Part shown: positions 10,811 to 22,273 of the stretch, piece after piece | How the letters are laid out: every line of letters starts with the position of its first letter | Numbering within the stretch: the stretch's first letter is position 1 | Notes under the pieces: generated by a model | The model's database searches: none | What the model saw: only the letters and a program-made list of their open reading frames with translations | Told to the model about the DNA's origin: nothing | From: Hofstenia miamia | Taxonomy: Eukaryota; Xenacoelomorpha; Acoela | DNA length: 64,000 bases | Reading direction: 5' to 3' | Assembly (NCBI GenBank): GCA_004352715.1 | Contig: SCFE01000113.1 | Location: 49,822-113,821, forward strand | Made by a program: the position numbers and the translations under genes

Positions 10811-10876
10811 TAGTTTCAACTATACATTCATTAAATGCAAATGATAAATGATTGCCAAAAATTTCCAAAAAAATTC

Positions 10877-11707
10877 TTAAGGTGGTGTACCCCTTGAAAA
10901 TGAATACAAAATCAAATTTGATTTTTTGCTGTTTTTGGTACTTTAACTTGTTTTCTTTCAATATCTATCAAAATAAAGTGTGTTTTTCTTTCAGATATCC
11001 AAAAATTAATCAATTAAAAATAACATTTCCGATTTTTGGGGGTTTACTTACCAGCCATTTCCATTGCAACACATATCATAAATGTTCAATTTTCCATTAT
11101 TTCAAGCCCCCTTACATACTTTCCCCCCTGTTTTAGGTAGAACTGCTAGGACACTTTTAAATCCCTATTTGCACAATGGGCTAGTCAAAATGTATGATGC
11201 TAATTTAAAACACATAATTCTCAAAATCTTCAAATTTGCTAATTTTGAGAACCATTTTCATGATATCTTAAAAACTAAACATGGTGTGGTAATGAAACTT
11301 ACAGAATATGTGTAGGAATATTATTATCTACAAAATGGACTATTTTCAGACTTCTAGTATGTATACTTTTTAGTAATTATTAATGCTAATGAGTTTATTG
11401 ATTGTTGCATATAATCATTATGATAATTAATGATTAATAATTCATAAAGTAAACACCCAATATACATGATCTTAGTTCAGATTGTGCTGCATACACTCCT
11501 TGCAATGTGCACCATGTTTGAACAAGTTCTGTTGCTCCTATTAAAAGATATATTGAAAATGCTGAATTTTAATGTATTTCTTTTTTTATCAAATCACATG
11601 ATATACAAATTGATATACAATGTAATATTCAAAACACAAATAGACCTAATAGATTTTATCTCAAGATCATTGTTACACAAGCAATTCTAGGTAGTACACT
11701 ACCTTAA
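10877..11707. mobile_element. Candidate non-autonomous DNA transposon with TTAA ends
   Basis: The left end is TTAA followed by GGTGGTGTACCCC (10877-10893). The right end, read in complement, is TTAA followed by GGTAGTGTACTAC (11707-11695). The 13-base inverted ends differ at three positions and are flanked by the same TTAA. TTAA target duplication is typical of piggyBac and Kolobok elements. The interior has no transposase that I can recognise. Confidence 0.6.
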
Positions 11708-11887
11708 TAATAAAGTAAGGTAAATGGGTGGAACCTGATGATATATATTATCCATCCATCATCCTTGTGTAAAGAAGCACTATTCTGTCTGACGATAAAC
11801 AACTTATTACTTCTTATTGATCAGCTATTATTAGATTCATGCATTTTTGTTGCTTGGAGTGCCAGGAATAACAGATTAGTATGATAT

Positions 11888-12440
11888 TTAACAAAAGTAT
11901 CTGCTAAAAAATGAATTCACACCATTAATGATGCAGGAATATTCAGAAGGAATTCTAAATTTGACTGTGCCAATTATATTAGGATGGATGCCATGTTCCT
12001 TAACACTAGCAATCCAATCCAAATTCACTCTAAAATCTAAATTGTAAAAATCAACATTTCTAATATTCAGTTTAAATTTATCAACTCCTAGTTTAATATT
12101 TTTCCATCTCTTAGCCAACAAAGCTTTTTCAATTTTGCAATCCTCCTTCAAGTGGGCACAAGACACATTTGATTTGAGCAAGTCTGTTATTAGTTTTGTT
12201 GAATTTCTGCAACAATCTTACTACATCTAAACTGATCAAAATTACATTCACTGCCTCTTTCCATTAATAAAGGTATTTGGCTTTCCGGAATTCCTGAATT
12301 GCAAATAGCAACTGATATATCAATTGAAGTCTTGTATTGGTGATCATGGAATTTATTTTTCAGATTGAATTCTTACTGGAGATCAAAAAAGGGCCTTATT
12401 TCTAGGCATGAAAACATCGTAGCAAACCATATTTTTAAAA
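11888..12440 (-). other. Unrecognised coding-like segment
   Basis: Two adjoining minus-strand stretches. The upper one (about 12400-12200) reads KFHDHQYKTSIDISVAICN and ESQIPLLMERGSECNFDQF. A 97-residue open frame at 12181-11888 contains CAHLKEDCKIEKALLAKRW, FKLNIRNVDFYNLDFRVN and GIHPNIIGTVKFRIPSEYS. The amphipathic composition and Cys spacing look protein-like rather than random AT-rich translation. I do not recognise the family. It could be exons of a host gene or a transposon-encoded protein. Confidence 0.35.
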
Positions 12441-12444
12441 TCTA

Positions 12445-13669
12445 AGATTAAAATTGAATTGCTGTTTTCATAATTATTGAAGTAAATTAACTTAATGAAT
12501 TTAAGTATATTGAAATGAAATTCCAAGTCAAGTTCATTTTAATAACTTTGTAAGTATTCACCTGAATTAATAAAATTTCAATACTTATTTAAATTTAAAG
12601 TTTTCCGATAATAAATGTCACCTTAAATATATTATTGAGAAAGGTTTGAGCGCTTAATAATACTTTCTTTCATCTGTGATGCATTTGCTCCTTAAAAAGT
12701 AAAATTTCACTTTAAAGGAAGTCTAGGTGTTCAATAGTATATTTTTCTTTTAAATAACTACTCTTCAAATCAATGTTGAAGTGATAAGTGCAGTGGAAAT
12801 TGGGAAGAACAACCTTAGAACGCATACTTTATGTTTCAAAGCATGACTCAGCTAAATCAGAAATATGTAGGAAATTGCTTTAAAGTCAATGAAGTCTACT
12901 CCAATATGCTTACTTATTTGAGATGCAGAACTGCTATTAATACTTAGGCTTGCTATGGCCCCTGTGAATTTATATAGGGTCACTTCATTGCATACATATT
13001 TTCCTTATTCATTATGAACCATAGTTCATTCAAATCTATCGCTTGCACATTCATCAGGAGGTATCCGCAATCTAGATATAACTATCTTAATGTTTCAATT
13101 ATAGAATATAAAATTCAATATCAAAAATCTTTGACAGGAATTTTTAAATGCAAAAAATTTGTTCTTCCCAAGATTACTTCAACTCTTTTTTGTCATCTGA
13201 AGCTCATTACTGCTTTTTCGCATGTGCACATTCTGAATCTTTATTTGCAATGTGCCTTACATATATCCGTCTAAAAATGTACATCAGACATTGTTTTTCA
13301 AATTTATATCTGAAGGCATTGTTCTTTGGCTGATTTGAATATTGGCAGAAGTCTATTTAATTGTAGCTTTCTCTCAGATATTAATATTAAAGTATTCACA
13401 ACATACGTCTAAGTTCTAGAGCTCTTCAAGTTCTTTTTTTAGATTTCTACTTCACACTGGCCAACATAGGTTTCAATTTTACGTCTCATTTGATGCAGTA
13501 GCAGAATATAAAATATGAAATTTTAGCTTAAATACTCACAGACTAATTTTTCAGGATTATCCTGGCGTTTTGTGCTCACTATGTAGTTCTTAGAGCCATT
13601 ATTTAACTAAAGTAAATATTTTTTTAATAGCTTTATATTCTGCGTGCTTATTTTCACTGTACAAAGTAT

Positions 13670-13670
<1 letters not shown>
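12445..13670. other. Intergenic, nothing recognised
   Basis: AT-rich sequence. Short open frames at 13014-13333 overlap in different frames and have no recognisable motif. Confidence 0.5.
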
Positions 13671-13705
<35 letters not shown>

Positions 13706-13706
13706 G
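13668..13706. repeat. (CA)n/(TA)n microsatellite
   Basis: ACACACACA runs directly into about twelve TA units. Confidence 0.95.
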
Positions 13707-13834
13707 CATAATTTACAAATTACATACTTACAAATATATAATAAAAATGCAGACAAAGCTATTTACAATAAATATACAAATAAAAGTACAATACAATAAA
13801 ATTAAAAAACAATTTCAATTAAAAACATAAAAAT

Positions 13835-14010
13835 TTTCCCCATGTATTTAACATATTTGAATATCAGTACTTAAATTGATTAGCAAGCAGGTATTCTTTT
13901 AAAAATATCTTGAACTTATGTAACGATAAAGATTTACGTACAATTTGTGGTAGATTATTCCAGATTTTCACCGTTGTTGTTGTGAATGCACCTTACCAGT
14001 AGATGTTGTT
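13835..14010 (-). pseudogene. LINE C-terminal remnant
   Basis: The minus strand from about 14000 reads GAFTTTTVKIWNNLPQIVRK followed by SLSLHKFKIFLKEYLLANQF and a stop. The WNNLP...R...L..FK..L..YLL pattern is the usual C-terminal tail of jockey/CR1-type LINE reverse transcriptase proteins. The microsatellite at 13.7 kb lies on its 3' side. No RT core was seen upstream. Confidence 0.6.
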
Positions 14011-14014
14011 TATT

Positions 14015-15660
14015 TTAAATATATTTATACATTTCTCTGTTCTTTTAATTTAGGCTGTGTGATATAAATTGCTCTGCTGAATGAAAAATGTGTATGTTTG
14101 GAAATATCTCTCAGGGAAGATAATATAAATAAAGTTAAGTTAGGCAAAATCGAACAACTAAATATGCAACAAACCATTTATAATAAGGCACAAAAAAATG
14201 AATACAAGAAATTTCAAATAGAAAAAGAAGCAAAAGCAAATTATCAAGAAAAGCACAATTCGGTAGATTTAAGAGCTGTGCAAATCTGAGCAGGAAGTGG
14301 TCCGGTTGGAGCCGCGGTTCGCTCCGATAGAATCCGGCCTTTAAACATTGCGGTCTTTTTTGGTCCGAAATTTTCCTATGATTATTTGCAAAGTTAAGTA
14401 AATTGTCATTCTTTTTTTACATAAATACAAGGTATTTCCAAATTATATGAAAAATACTATACATGTACAATAAATCATTTATAATACAAAACACAAAAAA
14501 CTTTCGACATATTAATTAACTATCAAAGCCAATAAGTCATTCATTCCTGCTTGCTCAATCAAATTAACATCTTCCATGAAAATAATTTGATCATATTAGA
14601 CATAAACTTCTCATGTTATAGTTTGGTTACTCTAGTGCTGCATTATTGCCTCGTATTTCATTGTTGAATACACACCCAGTTTGAACAGCTAAAGTAATTC
14701 CAGAATTCTTTTTTGTAGTAAGTCAGATTCTAAAAAAACCTTGCAAAGAATTAGCTTAGAAATTATGCTGGTAATAGGAAAAATTCAATTAGAACCACAT
14801 GAAGACTATGTGAAGAAAGAACAGACATAGTTCACTTTGCCAGTTTCACCACGTGCAGCAGGTGCTTTCTGAGAAATCAATTTTGTTAAACAAAGAATTT
14901 GCTGCATTACATTTTGCTACGGGATTTGTTAGGGGTTTCAAAAATTCCCTCCAATATTTTAAAGTACGCTATTAATCAATTTTATTGGGTAGATCAATAT
15001 CAATGAATGAAAAACATGATAATATTTTAATGGTCTTGACATTTTTACCCAGTTAAAGTGTTTTCACATTAGAAATGTTTTCTGATAGGCGTACTTTTCT
15101 TATTGAAATTTCTGTTTTCTAGGAGGGGGGGGGAGTAGGTGTAGCAATCATGTCACCGACAAAGAGTGCGAACTCATTAGTACCACGTTAATGACATTTT
15201 CTTGAATATTATATTTTGCTGAGTAGCAATAATCGACTAAAGTAAATTACCACAAATAGATTGTATATAATTAATAGTTAAGGGTTCTAGGCTAATCAGA
15301 GACTCATAAAGCTAAAATGTTTTTCATGTTTGGTAGATTAACTCCATAATTGTATAACAGAATATTGAAGATATCAAACATTTTGAAATCTTAACTACAA
15401 TATTAATTGTATCCCATAAAGAGCTTTGACAATGTCTATAGTGGATCAAGGTCAGTGGTTCAGTGGGACCCTAGTGATATATATATGCATGTATTGAAAC
15501 CATTTTTAAAGCGCACTGAGATCACAATGGGGTGATCAGTACATTTCAATATCAGGGGTCATTCCACTTCTGCACAACCTAACTACACATTTGTAGTGCA
15601 CAAGCAAGTAAAAAGCAGTATTCGCAAAAGTTTTTTAAAGAAATGTTATCACAGTAGTTT
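14015..15660. other. Intergenic, nothing recognised
   Basis: AT-rich, with one GC-richer patch at 14285-14345 (GGTTGGAGCCGCGG) and a G9 run at 15125. No coding match. The 63-codon lysine-rich frame at 14098-14289 is low complexity. Confidence 0.45.
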
Positions 15661-15900
15661 CAGAACAACTTCAAAACTAGGGCGCTTCATGCTGCTGGCA
15701 TTGATTTGAATCCGAAATATAAAAAAATTTACTCTTTGATATAGAAAGTCTTAGAGCACGGAATCTCGTGAGGAATTGGAAGAACTTTTTGAAATTGAAA
15801 CATTTCATCAGCTCGGGGATGCCTTCAAGCAAGCAGAGATAGAAAAACTCGACTATCCATGGAAACTGTCATATATATCGTCAGAATTTGAGAAAGAATA
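15660..15900 (+). other. Unrecognised coding-like fragment
   Basis: Reads TTSKLGALHAAGIDLNPKYK, a stop, then EELEELFEIETFHQLGDAFK and EIEKLDYPWKLSYISSEFEK before a stop near 15900. Composition is protein-like. The family is not recognised; a transposase remnant is one possibility. Confidence 0.3.
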
Positions 15901-15904
15901 GGAT

Positions 15905-16730
15905 CAGTACATTAGCAATCATAATTGACCGAACAAATGTCAAACTCAAGTGGTGGCAAATCAGCACTGCTTAGTTATACAGCACGAACAATTCTGATAA
16001 TATTTGTAACAGCAAAAATTTCTGAACATTGAGGCAGATTCGCAGACATGTTTGAGAACAGCCACAACCCGAAATAGTAGTTCAATTGCCTTCAATTTTA
16101 CTCCAAAATTTACCTATTACTTAAAATCATTTCCGTAAATTGTAGAGTAGTTTTGCCAACAATCGAAAATTGAATTGATAATTGATCAAAGTTTTGATGA
16201 TCGAATCGAGATTCGATTAAATAGTCAAATGAAATGATCGCAAGGCCCTATTTTAAACTTTTGTGAATCTATAGATTTATTCGAAAATGATGCAAATTCT
16301 GGGTAATTCCTGTGTCATTCTTAGTAACTTTTTATCAGCATAAGTATTGTAGCATAATCCATCAATTAAGCTGCTAAAGAAGTCAGTGAAAGAAAATTAA
16401 AGAAAAATGAATATGATTAAAAATTTATTTAGCAATTAAGTTGATATATTTTGCAACTAAGATTTATCAAATGTAAATGTGAGAGATTAGTGCTTGTCGA
16501 TATTAGCAGTTTGACAAATCGTAGAGGGCGAAATCACTTCTCGTTACTTTTAGTCAATTTTGGCAGACGATAGTTTGAAATTCAAATCGACAGGTACTAG
16601 TAAAATTTTGCTATAAATAGAATCAAAACATTGTAGAAATTGTTGAAGTAAATTCTTCGGAATTCTTATTTTTAGTTTAATAGTGGTTTGATTACTTAAT
16701 TTCAATGTCTAGCTAAACGGTACGTGTCTA
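15905..16730. other. Intergenic, nothing recognised
   Basis: AT-rich sequence with no motif that I could support. Confidence 0.5.
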
Positions 16731-16734
16731 GTAG

Positions 16735-17495
16735 TGGTCAGGATCCCATGACGGGAACGATTCTAGGTTCTACACCCATGACCACGAACCCACACCTAAG
16801 TTAAATATATGAATAGGAGTTTTTCTGAAATCCCGCTTAGCTGACTACAGTTTCCTGCGTACATGTAAATGATAACAAGTTCGATATAAGAATAGTAATC
16901 CAAACCTAGGAGTTTACGTTGTTACTTTTTCTAGATCCAAATTATTGATGATAAAGTGACCGATAATGAGACCGTTAATGATATTGCACATATGCACACA
17001 CATGTAGGACAGGAAGCTGCTACTTGTTTAATTAATTATCTATATGCCAATAGTTTTCGGTAATGGCTATTCATACATTTTTTAATTAAGCAGCTAGTAA
17101 CAAGCCCGGTTGCAGTATATTAGTACAATTTACAACCCGAATTTAAGTCGAGTTGTGTCTTGTCTTTAGTAAACACCGTGCTAGGCTAGGGTACACAATA
17201 AGTCATGCAATTGAGATGAGTGCTGGAGACACTTCAATGGAAGCAGATTGCTGGAGTTGTTGCTGATTTCGGAGAGCAGCGTCGGGCGAATGCCCATCTG
17301 TTGGAGATACTGCGAGGCTACTTGACCTAAATAGTGATGGTTAAATTGTCTATTAATAACAGTTAATGGAAATGGTTAACAAGAAAGCAAAGCAGTGAAG
17401 AACGTTAGATCTCTACCCGCTAAATCACCCCTTGATCAAATAGATAGATTTGAGTAAATGGATGTCAGCTTGGTAGGAGATGCTACAGTATGAGC
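16735..17495. repeat. Unclassified dispersed repeat, copy 2
   Basis: Same order of landmarks as 1-735 (ACGGGAACGATTCTAGG start, GCCCGGTTGC at 17104, GGTACACAA, CCTAAATAGTGATGG, GTAGGAGATGCTACAG end). The copies are clearly diverged, so they are old. The shared right boundary near TGTTACA/TGCTACA suggests a structural end of the element. Confidence 0.7.
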
Positions 17496-17499
17496 ATAG

Positions 17500-18430
17500 C
17501 TCCACACCCATGGCAAGCCTGCTGATTTGAGATAGATTTTGATGCATATGCAATATTATAAATATTTTAGTAATTAAAACATAAATATACATAAATTTCT
17601 AGAGGTTTTATACATTGAGCGCATTGAATTTACTTCAACACTGCAGTAGGAGTTCTGCTTTATTTTGAAATTGTTCTAGTATTAAGGAATTTGGGATATA
17701 GTAAGTTCTATCTTTTATTTTTAAGCATCAATATTCACGCATGTTATTTTCGACCTGCAACAGTGCTTGTCTATTTCAAAACACCTTTTAACATTCTTCT
17801 TCCTATTAGAATAGGCGAAATTCTCGTAATTTTTTGTGGTTTTAACAGATTCAATACCACAAATCCTTTCTCAAATGAAGAAAAAAACCCAGCTTAGACA
17901 AATTATTCTTGCATAAAACGTAATTGCTGTAGCCTTTTGGATGCATTTCAATTCTATGGAAATATAATATTTCAAAAAAAATATCATCAATAACATATCT
18001 CTAGTATTTGCTTCAGGCTGTGAAATATCAATGGATCAATCGATTAAGATAAAAGTTGGAGGCTCATGTTTGCTTTCACTTGTACACTTATCTAAACAGT
18101 ACACTGATAATTTTGTATGTTACAAAAGTCTTAGGAAATACAGAGACAATGTATTACTAAGTACCAAAAATACAATAAAGCAGCATTATTACCATAATCT
18201 GATGGGGTCACCCTTGCTTTACCAAACACATTGTACTCTTCTGGGATTAGTTCATACAGTTTGATAAAAACTCAATAGGAATATTAAATATTTTTTTATT
18301 TTAGTCAGTAGTTCGTCTAGATTGCAAAGAGAATGGCATGAAACTTTGTGTTTTAAGTTATCCCAAAATTCTCTATGATGTTCATGTCTGGAGAAAGAGC
18401 AGATCACGTGAATAAAATTTATGCTTATGA
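17500..18430. other. Intergenic, nothing recognised
   Basis: AT-rich sequence. Short frames at 17691 and 18031 show no motif. Confidence 0.45.
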
Positions 18431-18433
18431 ACA

Positions 18434-18692
18434 CCATAAAAACCATGTATTAGAGACTGTTTAATTTACAGTTTGTTGAAATTTGCTTTTAGTTATGGCC
18501 TAGGATGCAACTCATGTTATTTAGATTGATAGCTGCCACCATTGGCCAGCGCNNNNNNNNNNNNNNNNNNNNNCATAAAAACCATGTATTAGAGACTGTT
18601 TAATTTACAGTTTGTTGAAATTTGCTTTTAGTTATGGCCTAGGATGCAACTCATGTTATTTAGATTGATAGCTGCCACCATTGGCCAGCGCA
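18434..18692. repeat. Direct duplication of 119 bp around a 21-N gap
   Basis: 18434-18552 (CATAAAAACCATG ... CCAGCGC) is repeated identically at 18574-18692, separated by 21 Ns at 18553-18573. This is the signature of two overlapping contigs joined by a scaffolder rather than a biological repeat. Confidence 0.85.
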
Positions 18693-18895
18693 TTCTCCTA
18701 CTTGGTATTAATTATTTATATATTTGACAGTAGTAATCATAAAAAAATTAATAATATTCTTAGCAAAGCATCGACCATTATAAATAAAGACATAAGAATC
18801 CTGGTAAAGAACGTTATTGAATTCAGTAGATTTGGGCTAGCTCAGGGCATATTTAGCATTCGAGTAAAAAATCAAGATTGAAGCTATGCTGTTCT

Positions 18896-18898
<3 letters not shown>

Positions 18899-18930
<32 letters not shown>

Positions 18931-19648
18931 NNNNNNNNNNNNNNNNNNNNNNNNNNNNNNNNNNNNNNNNNNNNNNNNNNNNNNNNNNNNNNNNNNNNNN
19001 NNNNNNNNNNNNNNNNNNNNNNNNNNNNNNNNNNNNNNNNNNNNNNNNNNNNNNNNNNNNNNNNNNNNNNNNNNNNNNNNNNNNNNNNNNNNNNNNNNNN
19101 NNNNNNNNNNNNNNNNNNNNNNNNNNNNNNNNNNNNNNNNNNNNNNNNNNNNNNNNNNNNNNNNNNNNNNNNNNNNNNNNNNNNNNNNNNNNNNNNNNNN
19201 NNNNNNNNNNNNNNNNNNNNNNNNNNNNNNNNNNNNNNNNNNNNNNNNNNNNNNNNNNNNNNNNNNNNNNNNNNNNNNNNNNNNNNNNNNNNNNNNNNNN
19301 NNNNNNNNNNNNNNNNNNNNNNNNNNNNNNNNNNNNNNNNNNNNNNNNNNNNNNNNNNNNNNNNNNNNNNNNNNNNNNNNNNNNNNNNNNNNNNNNNNNN
19401 NNNNNNNNNNNNNNNNNNNNNNNNNNNNNNNNNNNNNNNNNNNNNNNNNNNNNNNNNNNNNNNNNNNNNNNNNNNNNNNNNNNNNNNNNNNNNNNNNNNN
19501 NNNNNNNNNNNNNNNNNNNNNNNNNNNNNNNNNNNNNNNNNNNNNNNNNNNNNNNNNNNNNNNNNNNNNNNNNNNNNNNNNNNNNNNNNNNNNNNNNNNN
19601 NNNNNNNNNNNNNNNNNNNNNNNNNNATATATATATATATATATATCT
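18899..19648. repeat. (TA)n microsatellite containing a 696-N gap
   Basis: About sixteen TA units, then Ns from 18931 to 19626, then more TA units. The assembly breaks inside the repeat. Confidence 0.95.
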
Positions 19649-19649
19649 T

Positions 19650-20380
19650 AATATGCGCCTAAAATATTTGTTATAGTGAATAATGGTAAAAATTAGTAAA
19701 AATTAAAATCTATGCCTGGTAACAGCGCCATTGAAATTCCGCTACCTTGTAGAACCAATTAGTTTCCTAATTTTTAATGGAATTTATATTTCAACTATTC
19801 CAATATTTGGTGATAAGATAGTGTACTAACCCTAAGTGAATATTACATTTATCATAACGTATTTTATAGAGAAACAGTATAGTATGATGTAAATGGTATA
19901 TGCTTGTAAAGGTGATGTTAACTTTTTGAAATTCCATTACTGACTAGTTTTGTGTTCATAGACAAAGAAAAATGAATTTCTCAAAAAAATTCTGTCCCAT
20001 TGATGAACCTACCCAGGAGTCACACATGATACATTTGAATAAATAAATCATTATGGAATGAGTAGCGTGCATTTAACAAGGAAAATGAAATTCCGTTACT
20101 GCTCGACCAGCCCATTTGTTTTTGTTAAACTAGCGCTTTCAGACGCACTGGCTTCACCAGCATTGTGAAATGAATAACTTGGAATTTTAATGTTGTTCAA
20201 AATTATGTTGTTTTTTTATTAAATGTTTTAGTTTGTAAATATTTTTGCTATCAAATAAATTTTTCATAAAATTTGACTAAACAATATCTGAAGCCAAGAC
20301 GTATTTCATTTATTAAGATATTAAATTTTAACTTGAGAAAACAAAATTTTGAATTTAAATTGTCAACCAATCGTAGTATT
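19650..20380. other. Intergenic upstream of GPCR 1
   Basis: AT-rich, with no coding frame. The proximal promoter is annotated separately. Confidence 0.5.
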
Positions 20381-20459
20381 CAAATATTTATGATCCAATC
20401 AAATATAAGATGCCCCATTAAAAAGTACCAGAAGTAATTCCACCGACATTAGTTTTCAA
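20372..20459 (+). promoter_or_regulatory. Conserved proximal promoter of GPCR 1 (CCAAT box region)
   Basis: ATCCAATCAAATATAAGAT at 20393-20411 is matched by AACCAATCAAATGTGAGAT at the same distance upstream of GPCR 2. CCAAT lies about 62 bases before the ATG in both genes. ATTCAA ... ATTTATGA upstream also aligns. TTAAAAAG at about 20418 aligns with TTTAAATAG of GPCR 2 and could be a TATA-like element. Its role is inferred from conservation between the two paralogues. Confidence 0.6.
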
Positions 20460-21365
20460 ATGAATGCGTCAGTTAACGACTACGCTTGTTTAGAAAAGCC
20501 TTTGCAAGAATTCGTTTTCATATTTGCTGCATTTGGAGTTATTGGGATGATAGGAAATGGTCTTGTGATATTCACAGTCATTAACTACAGATGGATGAGA
20601 ACAAAAACAAACTTTTTCATATGCAACCTAGCAATTTTAGATTTTGTGACGTCATTGTCACTCATTCTTCACAGAGTTTTCACTAAACCACAACTTTCAT
20701 TGAGTACACACTGGCTACTTCGTGAAATATATTGTCGTTTTTATATATCTGAATACGTCATTTGGTCTTGCTTCTCTGCATCCGCATATACATTGATGGC
20801 AATTTCAGTTGAACGCTATATCTGCATCATACACCCGACAAAATTCAAAGGTTTGGTCACCTACCATCGAATGATAGCTGTTCAGTTAACTATCACTGTT
20901 TTCAGCTTAACAATGAATAGTTATAACCTTTTTCTTTGCCAACCGGGTAATGAAGATGATACCTGTATTTTCAATACCGCAGACACTCCATTGTTGGGTG
21001 TCTACCCCGTCCTTTACTCTTTCCTTGGTGTTCTGATTTTACCAACTTCACTCATGTCAATTTTATACTTTGCCATTTGGCAAAAATTGAATAAACTGGA
21101 AAATTCCAAGTTTAAAGAAAAAAACAAGAAACTAATCAAAATGCTGATTTCCGTAGTTGTGGTATTTTTCTTGTGCTGGTTTCCAGACAAAATGTTCTTA
21201 ATTTCATTCCAAGTTAATATATTTGCAATTGAATTTGATTCTTGGTATGGCAGTGCAGTTGTTGTTCTTGCGATTAGTAATTCATGCATGAATCCATTTC
21301 TTTATGCTTGTCAAATCAAACATTTTCAAAAGTCTCTCCTTAAAATTCTTAGAATTAGAAACTAA
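20460..21365 (+). CDS. Rhodopsin-like (class A) GPCR, intact, single exon
   Basis: A 301-residue 7TM receptor at the plasma membrane. The ligand is unknown. The class A landmarks are all visible: GNGLVIF in TM1 (N33), NLAILD in TM2 (D61), W85 in the first extracellular loop, C92 at the top of TM3 with C160/C169 as possible disulfide partners, SVERY at 117-120 (an ERY version of DRY), CWFP at 239-242 in TM6, and NPFLY at 278-282 in TM7. NAS at 2-4 is an N-glycosylation sequon in a short N-terminus, and there is no signal peptide. The C-tail is very short and basic. The ATG at 20460 is chosen because it aligns with the start of the paralogue at 42375. No intron is evident. Peptide or small-molecule signalling is likely, but the subfamily cannot be assigned by eye. 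Confidence 0.95.
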   Translation: MNASVNDYACLEKPLQEFVFIFAAFGVIGMIGNGLVIFTVINYRWMRTKTNFFICNLAILDFVTSLSLILHRVFTKPQLSLSTHWLLREIYCRFYISEYVIWSCFSASAYTLMAISVERYICIIHPTKFKGLVTYHRMIAVQLTITVFSLTMNSYNLFLCQPGNEDDTCIFNTADTPLLGVYPVLYSFLGVLILPTSLMSILYFAIWQKLNKLENSKFKEKNKKLIKMLISVVVVFFLCWFPDKMFLISFQVNIFAIEFDSWYGSAVVVLAISNSCMNPFLYACQIKHFQKSLLKILRIRN

Positions 21366-22273
21366 TATGCATTCAGCGAGTATTTAGCAATTGAATGTTT
21401 AACCCACCCACTTTCTATAAATTTATCATTTTTATGTTCTTAGCAAATGACGCCTATTTCCTGTAATGCTTCTAGTAGATGTTCAATATAGCTCTAAATA
21501 TGCCAAATTCCAAGTCTGAATTTCAATATAATTGGCATTTTACTTTTAATTATTCTGTACAAGGAAATATTGTCAAAATATTGATGCTCCGTGGTAATTG
21601 AATTTGTAAGCGCTTGAAGCAAATCTAATAACCTTCCTAAAATCTTGCTAATATTTGATTTATTCCACATAAAATATTTTTCCAACCTAATGTTTTATAT
21701 TTTTAATAGGAAGCAGCTGCAATTGCATTGTGTGAAATTACAATATATATATTATATTTTCATGCTTAATGACATTCTGTTAGAATTTCCAGTAAAGAAC
21801 TCTTCAAAAAAATATTTTATAAGCATTCAAATTTAAAATTTCATTTTTCAAAACTTGAGTTTCTTATTGCGCTCAATTAATTTTACACATAAGGCTATTG
21901 GGGCAAGTCCTACATATAGAGTAGTTGAATATTATTGTCAGTATTGCTTAAAGCAACATCAGTCAAAAATTAATAATTTTGCTTTACATGATATGAAGCA
22001 AACAATTCAATAAAATACATTGAAATATTTTATATATTTTATGTCAATGCCTACAGCAGTGTATCTAAGAAGTTGCTATAATTATGTTCATCATTGTGCT
22101 TATGATACTAGAAAGAGATAAAGCCAAATTTTCTTAGTACTTCCATGTGCCAAATTAAAAAATCCTCAATATATTTTATGCTGTTGTTATTTTAATATAC
22201 TTTTCAAAGCAATAATTTATAATGTAAATTTCCAAAATTCTACATTTTTGATTGCTTCAAACAAAAGTGTGTT
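21366..22273. other. Intergenic, nothing recognised
   Basis: 3' flank of GPCR 1. AT-rich, with no further coding or repeat structure seen. Confidence 0.5.

Noticed and set aside
13014-13333. Overlapping short open frames as a gene
   Set aside because: Two different frames, no motif, composition expected of AT-rich DNA.
18878-19662. Open frames of about 257 codons
   Set aside because: (TA)n repeat and Ns; no coding evidence.
21014-21289. Minus-strand frame of 91 codons
   Set aside because: Antisense shadow of GPCR 1; likewise 40200-40478 for GPCR 2.
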